From Kineosporia succinea (GTDB taxonomy: Bacteria; Actinomycetota; Actinomycetes; Actinomycetales; Kineosporiaceae), in assembly GCF_030811555.1 (NCBI RefSeq), contig NZ_JAUSQZ010000001.1, positions 7,437,241 to 7,501,240 on the forward strand: a DNA stretch of 64,000 bases. Reading direction: 5' to 3'. Below the pieces are notes generated by a model that worked only from the letters and a program-made list of their open reading frames with translations, was not told where the DNA came from and ran no database searches. Position 1 is the first letter of the stretch, and each line of letters begins with the position of its first letter. Positions 58,542-64,000 of the stretch are shown in pieces. Position numbers and translations under genes: made by a program.

Positions 58542-59270
58542 TCACACCTGCAGGCGCAGGTCGGCGGCGAGCGCCGCGGCCTGCGTCTCCAGGTAGAAGT
58601 GGCCACCGGGGTAGACCCGCAGCGTGAGCGGCCCGGCCGAGTGCCGCTGCCAGGCACGGGCCCCGGCGATGTCGACCAGCGGGTCGTGGTCACCCATGAG
58701 AACGGTGACGGGGCAACGCGGTTCGCTCCCCTCGCGCCAGGTGTAGGTCTCGATGGCGGTGTAGTCGGACCGTAGCGCCGGCAGCACCATGGCGACCAGG
58801 TCCGGGTCGTCGAGGGCCGCGACCCCCGCACCGCCGAGCCCACGCACGTCCCGCACCAGTTCGCGGTCGTCGCTCAGGTGCACGGCCCGGTCGGAGGGCC
58901 ACGACGGGGCGTTGCGTCCCGACGCGAACAGCCGCTGCGGCCCGGCCCCGCCCAGGCGCCGCGCCACCTCGTACGCGACCACGGCACCCATGCTGTGCCC
59001 GAAGAACGTCAGCGGCCCGGCCGGGATCCGCTCGGCGACCTGGTCGGCGAGCCGCGTGATCGAGGAGGCGAAGGGCTCCCGGAGCCGGTCCTGCCGGCCC
59101 GGGTACTGCACGGCCAGCACCTCCACGGCCGCCCTGTCCCCGGTGGGGCCCAGGGCCCGCGCCAGGGACGCGAAGGCGCTGGCCGCCCCGCCCGCGTGCG
59201 GGAAGCACAGCAGGCGGGGCGCGCTCGTCCCGGTGGCCCGGTTCAGGCGGCGGAACCACAGGCTGTCCAT
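58542..59270 (-). CDS. Type II thioesterase of the polyketide cluster
   Basis: 242-aa alpha/beta-hydrolase thioesterase (TEII): removes misprimed acyl groups from carrier proteins. Catalytic Ser93 lies in FFGHSMGAVVAYE, Asp in MGDHDPLVD, His in YPGGHFYLE; the RLLCFPHAGGAAS start is typical of TEII. ATG overlaps the PKS stop (TGATG), so it is translated with the synthase. Clear sign of a PKS cluster extending to the right. Confidence 0.93.
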   Translation of the reverse strand: MDSLWFRRLNRATGTSAPRLLCFPHAGGAASAFASLARALGPTGDRAAVEVLAVQYPGRQDRLREPFASSITRLADQVAERIPAGPLTFFGHSMGAVVAYEVARRLGGAGPQRLFASGRNAPSWPSDRAVHLSDDRELVRDVRGLGGAGVAALDDPDLVAMVLPALRSDYTAIETYTWREGSEPRCPVTVLMGDHDPLVDIAGARAWQRHSAGPLTLRVYPGGHFYLETQAAALAADLRLQV

Positions 59271-62200
59271 CAGTCACGCTCCGGGTCGGCCGCCGGGTAG
59301 TGCCCGGCGCGCACGAAGAAGTCCACGTAGCGGGTGAACAGCTCGCCGTCGATCACCGGGTCGCCCGCCAGGTGCGGGGGCAGCGCCGCCCGGGTCCCGG
59401 TGGTGTCGATCGGCGGGTAGAACGAGCCCGGGTGCGCGTTCATCAGCTGGAAGGCCTCGAGCAGCGGCAGCAACGGGTTGGCCGGGTCCTGCTGCACGTG
59501 CTCCAGCCAGCGCTGCGGGTCGAGCGGGTCCAGCCGGTAGCCGGCCGCCCGCAGCCCGTCGACCATCTCGGTGAAGGGCAGCGGGTGCTCGTTGAACAGG
59601 TGGAACGTGCGGTTGTGGGTGGTGGTGTCCCGGGCCAGGGTCGTGATCACCGCGCTGACGTGGTCGACCGGCAGCATGTGCACCGCCCCGGCCAGGTCCG
59701 CCGGAACCGCCCGGGCGTGCAGCATGCCCTTGAGGCTGAGCCACACGAAGTCCCGGGTCTGGCAGGCGCCGCTGTTCCGGTCGCCGCAGATCACGTCGAC
59801 CCGGTACACCGAGACCGGCAGACCGCGCTCCCGGGCCTGCTCGACCAGCTGCTCGCCGACCCACTTCGTCTGCAGGTAGCCGCTGGGCAGGGCCTCGGCG
59901 GGGCCGGTCGGATCGGTGACGCGCAGCGGCACCTCCCCCGGGCCGGCGAACACCCCGGTGGTGGACACGTGATGCACGGGCACCGGCCGGTGCCGCGCGG
60001 CCAGGCGCAGGATCTCCTGTGTGCCGCCGACATTGGCGTCCCGCAGCTCCGGGTAGGGCCGCAGCCAGTGCACCGTGGCTCCCGCGTGCCACACCACGTC
60101 CACCGTGCGGGCCAGCCGGTCGAAGGTCTCCGGCGGCAGGCCGAGACCGGGGGCGGCCAGATCGCCCACGAGTACCGACACCCGGTCCAGGTCCACGTCG
60201 TCGCTCAGCCCGTACCACTCCAGCCCGGCCGCCAGCCGCTGCCGGGCCTGGCCCGGATCGGCGCCGCGCACCAGGCAGTGGATCCGCGCCCGGGTGGTGC
60301 GCAGCAGGTCGCGCAGCACGAACCCGCCGAGGAACCCGGTCGCCCCGGTCAGCAGGATCTCCCGGGGGTGCGGCGTGAGATGCACCGGTCCGGTGGGCCG
60401 GACGTCGTCGGCCAGCCGGGCCTCAGCCTCGAAGTCGATACCGGCAGCGGCCTCGGTCCCACTGAGCTCGGCCTCCAGATAGGCGGCCAGGCGCGCCGGG
60501 CTCGGGTGGTCGAACACCGCGGTCCCGGCCAGCCGCACCCCCGCCGAGGCTCCGAGCCGGTTCCGCAGCTCCACCGAGGTGAGCGAGTCGAGACCGAGCT
60601 CGGGGAACGGACGATCGGCCGGCACCGCGTCCGGGTCACCGAGCCCCAGCACGGCGGCGGTCTCCGCCCGGACGGCGGCCAGCACGACCCGCGACCGGGC
60701 CGCCGGCCCGAGCCCGGCCAGGGCCCCTCCCAGGGACACGGCCGCGGCGGCGCTGTTGTGCGCGGCCCGCCGTCCCCTCGCCCGGGCCAGCCCGTCGAGC
60801 ACCGGTGACGCCGGCTGAGCCTGGGCCCGCAGCGCCTCGAGGTCCATCGGGGCCACGACGACGGCCGGGGCGTCCAGACCCATCGCCAGGTCGAGCAGCG
60901 CGGGCCCCTCGTTCTCCGGCACCGGCCGGAACCCGGCGCGCGCGATACGGTTGCGATCGGCCTCGGAGAGCCCGGACCCCATACCGGTCGGCTGGTCCCA
61001 CAGCCCCCAGGCCACCGACGTCGCGGCCAGCCCGAGCCCGGCGCGATGGGCCGCCAGGCCGTCGAGGAACGCGTTCGCCGCCGCGTAGTTGCCCTGCCCG
61101 GCACCACCGATCACCCCGGCGATCGACGAGAACAGCACGAACGCGTCCAGGTCGTGCGTGAGCTCGTGCAGGTTCCAGGCCGCGACCGCCTTCGGGGCCA
61201 GCACCGACGCCAGCCGCGCCGGACTCAGCGACCCGATCAGCCCGTCGTCCAGGACCCCGGCCGCGTGCACCACCCCGTTGACCCGACGGCCCTCCAGCAG
61301 GGCCGCGAGCTGCGCGCGGTCGGCGACGTCGCAGGCGGCGAACTCGGCCTGCGCGCCGAGCGCGGCCAGGTCGGCCCGCAGGCGCTGCGCCCCGGCGGCC
61401 CCGGCCCCGCGCCGGCTGACCAGCAGCAGGCGCTTCACCCCGTGTTCCCCGGCCAGGTGCCGGGCGAACAACGAGCCCAGCGTCCCGGTGGCCCCGGTGA
61501 CGAGAACCGTCCCGTGCCAGCGGGACTCCTTTCCCGTCCGGGCGGAAACGGCCCGCAGCCGCGGCCGCAGCACGACGCCGTCACGCACGGCCAGCTGAGG
61601 CTCACCCAGCCCGCACAGCAGCGGGACGAGCGCGTCCGACTCCGGGCGGCCGTCGGAGTCGACCAGCACGATCCGCCCCGGCGCCTCGCTCTGCGCCGAG
61701 CGCACCAGCCCCCACACCGCGGACGCACCGGGATCGGTCACGTCCAGGACGGCCCCCCGGGTGACCACGGCCAGCGGACGATCGCCGGCCAGCCCCTCCT
61801 GCACGAACCCGAGCACCCGTTCCAGGCCGCTCGCCAGCACCCCGGCCTCGTCGTCCCCCGTCCGCTCGCAGTGCAGAACATCCACCGGCCCAGCCGTTCC
61901 CGTGACCGACACCGGGGTCCAGGCCATCTCGAACAGGCTGTCCCGCGGCACCCCGACCACGTCCGGGCTCCCGAGGTGCACCGCCTCGGCCCGGGCCACG
62001 AGCGCCCCCGAGCGGTCGGCCAGCGTCATCGTGAAAGAGCCCTCGCCCGTGGGCATCAGGTGCACCCGCAGCGCGGTGGCTCCGCTCGCGTAGACGCGCA
62101 GCCCCTGCCAGCGCACCGGTTCCCTCCCTCCCAGCGCGGCGTCCAGCAGCGCCGGATGCAGCACCCGGCCCCGCACGTCCAGATCGGGCAGGGCCACCTC

Positions 62201-64000
62201 GCGCAGCTCGTCCTCGCCGAGGCGCCAGGTGCCCTCGCCCCTGGCCTCGGCCCCGGGCGGTGGCCACGGCGCCAGGCCGGATTCCGGCGCCGGGCCGACG
62301 GTGGTGTGCAGCGAGCCGTGGGCCACCCGGATCCACGCCTCGTCCGAGCCGTCGGGACGGGCGTGCACCGTGAGAGCGTCTGCGGTGACGATCATCTGGA
62401 TCTCCAGGGCACCCCGGTCCGGACGCGGCAGAGGAGTTTCGAGGGTCAGTTCCCGCACCCCCGAGAACCCGGTCTCGTCGGCGGCCGTCAGCGCCAGTTC
62501 CGCCAGCACCGCGGGCAGCGGATCGGTGCGAGCCACCCGCCCGGTGAGCACGACCCCGCCCGCATCGGCCAGCGGCACGGCCGGGCCCACCACCGGATGG
62601 CCGGTCACCGCCCGCTGCGAGGAGACCCAGAACCGGCGCCGCTGGAACGGGTACGACGGCAGGTCGACCGGCCCGGTCCCGGTCCCGGCGAAGAACGCCT
62701 TCCAGTCGACGGAGACCCCGCGGGTGTGCAGATCACCGAGAGCCGCTGCGACGGCGCGGGTCTCGGGCTCATCGGCGTGCAGCAGAGGCACCGCACCGGT
62801 CCCGATCAGACCGGAGAGCACCGTTCCCGGCCCGACCTCCACGAACGTGGCCGCCCCCAGCCCGGTCAGGCAGAGGGACGCGTCGGCGAACCTCACGGCC
62901 TCCCGCACCTGCCGCACCCAGTAGTCGGGCGAGGTGAGATCGGCCGTGGCGTCACCGGTGAGCGTCGACACGATCGGGATCCGCGGTGCGTGGTACCGCA
63001 GCGTGCGGGCGACCGTGCGGAACTCGTCGAGCATCGGGTCCATCAGCGGCGAGTGGAAGGCATGGCTCACCCGCAGCCGCCGGATCCGGAACCCCCGGGC
63101 CGCGGCGTCCTCCCCCACCGCCAGCACGGCCTCCTCGCCGCCGGACAGCACCACCGACGACGCCGCGTTCACCGCCGCCAGCACCACGCCGTCACACATC
63201 AGCGGCTCCACGACCGTCGCGGGAGCGGCCACCGCCAGCATCGCCCCGCCCGGCGGCAGCGCCTGCATCAGCCGGGCGCGGGCTCCGACCAGCCGGGCCG
63301 CGTCGGGCAGGGACAGCACCCCGGCGACGTGCGCGGCGGCCAGCTCGCCGATCGAATGGCCCGCCAGCAGATCGGGTTTCACACCCCAGTGCTCCAGCAA
63401 CCGGAACAGCGCCACCTCGAGGGCGAACAGCGCGGGCTGGGCCTGCCCGGTGTTCTCGAGACCGTCCGGGACGTCACCGAGCACCAGGTCACGCACGGGC
63501 ACGTCCAGCTCGGCGCAGACCGCGTCGAACGCGTCGGCGAACGCGGGGTACCCGGCGTGCAGTTCACGGCCCATGCCCGGACGCTGACTGCCCTGCCCCG
63601 GGAAGACGAACGCCGTGCGCCCGGCGACCGGTTCGCCCGGAACGGCCCGGCGCAGAAGTCCGGCGAGTTCGGTGTTCCCGCGGCCGGCGACCGCGATCCG
63701 CAACGGCAGGTGCGCACGGCCGGTGGCGAGGGTGCGGGCGACACCGGCCAGATCGGCACCGGTTTCGATCACCTCGGCGATGCGCGCGGCCTGAGCGGTC
63801 AGCGCGGCCGGGGTGCGGGCCGAGACCAGCAGCGCGATCGCGGGCAGCCCGTGATCGTCCGGAGCGACCTCCGGCGGGGCCTGCTCGAGGATCACGTGCG
63901 CGTTGGTACCGCTGACCCCGAACGCCGAGACCGCCGCCCGGCGGGGACGGTCCGTGCGCGGCCAGGGACGCAGATCCCTCACCAGTTCCACCGACCCGCG
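59270..64000 (-). CDS. Modular type I PKS, terminal module with reductive release (partial)
   Basis: The C-terminal 1577 aa of a PKS running beyond the window. The order is the end of a KS (AFGVSGTNAHVILEQ), an AT (FVFPGQGSQ, active-site GHSIGE, HAFH specificity motif, which predicts malonyl-CoA), a DH-like region without the HxxxGxxxxP motif, a KR with TGATGTLGS and YAAANAF plus the B-type LDD motif, an ACP (LGLDSLTSVEL) and a terminal thioester reductase (LLTGATGFLGGFVLRDLL, SGYLQTKWVGEQ). The product should carry a beta-hydroxy group from the last step and be released as an aldehyde or alcohol. The gene has no start in the window; its first in-window codon is in frame with the translation shown. 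Confidence 0.95.
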   Translation of the reverse strand, partial: RGSVELVRDLRPWPRTDRPRRAAVSAFGVSGTNAHVILEQAPPEVAPDDHGLPAIALLVSARTPAALTAQAARIAEVIETGADLAGVARTLATGRAHLPLRIAVAGRGNTELAGLLRRAVPGEPVAGRTAFVFPGQGSQRPGMGRELHAGYPAFADAFDAVCAELDVPVRDLVLGDVPDGLENTGQAQPALFALEVALFRLLEHWGVKPDLLAGHSIGELAAAHVAGVLSLPDAARLVGARARLMQALPPGGAMLAVAAPATVVEPLMCDGVVLAAVNAASSVVLSGGEEAVLAVGEDAAARGFRIRRLRVSHAFHSPLMDPMLDEFRTVARTLRYHAPRIPIVSTLTGDATADLTSPDYWVRQVREAVRFADASLCLTGLGAATFVEVGPGTVLSGLIGTGAVPLLHADEPETRAVAAALGDLHTRGVSVDWKAFFAGTGTGPVDLPSYPFQRRRFWVSSQRAVTGHPVVGPAVPLADAGGVVLTGRVARTDPLPAVLAELALTAADETGFSGVRELTLETPLPRPDRGALEIQMIVTADALTVHARPDGSDEAWIRVAHGSLHTTVGPAPESGLAPWPPPGAEARGEGTWRLGEDELREVALPDLDVRGRVLHPALLDAALGGREPVRWQGLRVYASGATALRVHLMPTGEGSFTMTLADRSGALVARAEAVHLGSPDVVGVPRDSLFEMAWTPVSVTGTAGPVDVLHCERTGDDEAGVLASGLERVLGFVQEGLAGDRPLAVVTRGAVLDVTDPGASAVWGLVRSAQSEAPGRIVLVDSDGRPESDALVPLLCGLGEPQLAVRDGVVLRPRLRAVSARTGKESRWHGTVLVTGATGTLGSLFARHLAGEHGVKRLLLVSRRGAGAAGAQRLRADLAALGAQAEFAACDVADRAQLAALLEGRRVNGVVHAAGVLDDGLIGSLSPARLASVLAPKAVAAWNLHELTHDLDAFVLFSSIAGVIGGAGQGNYAAANAFLDGLAAHRAGLGLAATSVAWGLWDQPTGMGSGLSEADRNRIARAGFRPVPENEGPALLDLAMGLDAPAVVVAPMDLEALRAQAQPASPVLDGLARARGRRAAHNSAAAAVSLGGALAGLGPAARSRVVLAAVRAETAAVLGLGDPDAVPADRPFPELGLDSLTSVELRNRLGASAGVRLAGTAVFDHPSPARLAAYLEAELSGTEAAAGIDFEAEARLADDVRPTGPVHLTPHPREILLTGATGFLGGFVLRDLLRTTRARIHCLVRGADPGQARQRLAAGLEWYGLSDDVDLDRVSVLVGDLAAPGLGLPPETFDRLARTVDVVWHAGATVHWLRPYPELRDANVGGTQEILRLAARHRPVPVHHVSTTGVFAGPGEVPLRVTDPTGPAEALPSGYLQTKWVGEQLVEQARERGLPVSVYRVDVICGDRNSGACQTRDFVWLSLKGMLHARAVPADLAGAVHMLPVDHVSAVITTLARDTTTHNRTFHLFNEHPLPFTEMVDGLRAAGYRLDPLDPQRWLEHVQQDPANPLLPLLEAFQLMNAHPGSFYPPIDTTGTRAALPPHLAGDPVIDGELFTRYVDFFVRAGHYPAADPERD

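Noticed and set aside
1-64000. tRNA, rRNA, insertion sequences, phage attachment sites, riboswitches
   Set aside because: Looked for by eye (tRNA CCA ends and clover-leaf arms, transposase motifs, terminal inverted repeats) but nothing convincing was seen; a covariance-model scan would be needed to exclude small RNAs.

Overview
The window is very GC-rich, GC3-biased DNA with densely packed, often translationally coupled genes (ATGA, GTGA or TGATG overlaps) and AGGAG-type ribosome binding sites. This is typical of a high-GC actinobacterium. A methyl-accepting chemotaxis protein, a PF04672-type SAM methyltransferase, an EccC-like ATPase, an MSMEG_0565-0572-type gene cluster and a modular polyketide synthase together suggest a motile, filamentous or zoospore-forming soil actinomycete (a Kineosporia- or Actinoplanes-like organism). 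The genus is an inference; no rRNA or tRNA gene was seen.

Layout. 0-8 kb: a lipoprotein, PhoU, a small hypothetical, a SAM methyltransferase, a membrane GGDEF protein, a cytochrome P450 coupled to a SnoaL-like protein, and a luciferase-like oxidoreductase. 8.3-16.7 kb: a complete Nit1C / 'MSMEG_0565-0572' cluster: a divergent glycosyltransferase, then a flavoprotein, amidohydrolase, MSMEG_0572-type protein, radical SAM enzyme, GNAT-AIR-synthase fusion, two tandem nitrilases and an MSMEG_0570-type protein. The first nitrilase has an intact Glu-Lys-Cys triad. The second has Asp in place of both Glu and Cys. 16.6-26.8 kb: two separate 'reductase plus divergent MmyB-type XRE regulator' modules flank an MMPL transporter, an OmpR/histidine-kinase pair, a frame-broken RraA-like gene and small exported proteins. 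26.8-32.4 kb: adenosine deaminase, a lysozyme-like exported protein, an SDR/TetR divergent pair with palindromic operators, a membrane-anchored hypothetical and a FUSC-like membrane protein.

32.5-39.5 kb: a siderophore/iron ABC operon (ATPase, binding protein, fused double permease) with a DtxR/IdeR-like iron box and an adjacent AraC regulator, then a double-VOC protein, a trehalose-phosphatase-like HAD enzyme and a cupin. 39.5-47.5 kb: a large unknown protein with an ADP-ribosyltransferase-like C-terminus coupled to a membrane-anchored bulb-lectin protein, a compact AAA-LuxR regulator, a DeoR regulator, an ECF sigma factor and an orphan EccC-like double ATPase. 47.8-50.9 kb: a Tat-exported DUF1800/DUF1501 pair. 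51-57.4 kb: a ChvE-like sugar-binding lipoprotein in tandem with a chemotaxis receptor, peptide deformylase, a small helical protein, and an MFS exporter divergent from an AsnC regulator. 57.1-64 kb: a GntR-like protein, a membrane protein, a 22-aa membrane peptide, and the end of a polyketide cluster: a type II thioesterase coupled to a PKS module (KS-AT-defective DH-KR-ACP-thioester reductase) that runs off the window.

Short tandem repeats of 12-24 bp recur in coding and intergenic DNA (GGDEF tail, SDR, LuxR, P450, AIR synthase, a 14-bp intergenic array). One 13-bp duplication breaks the RraA-like gene, so slippage expansion seems common in this genome.
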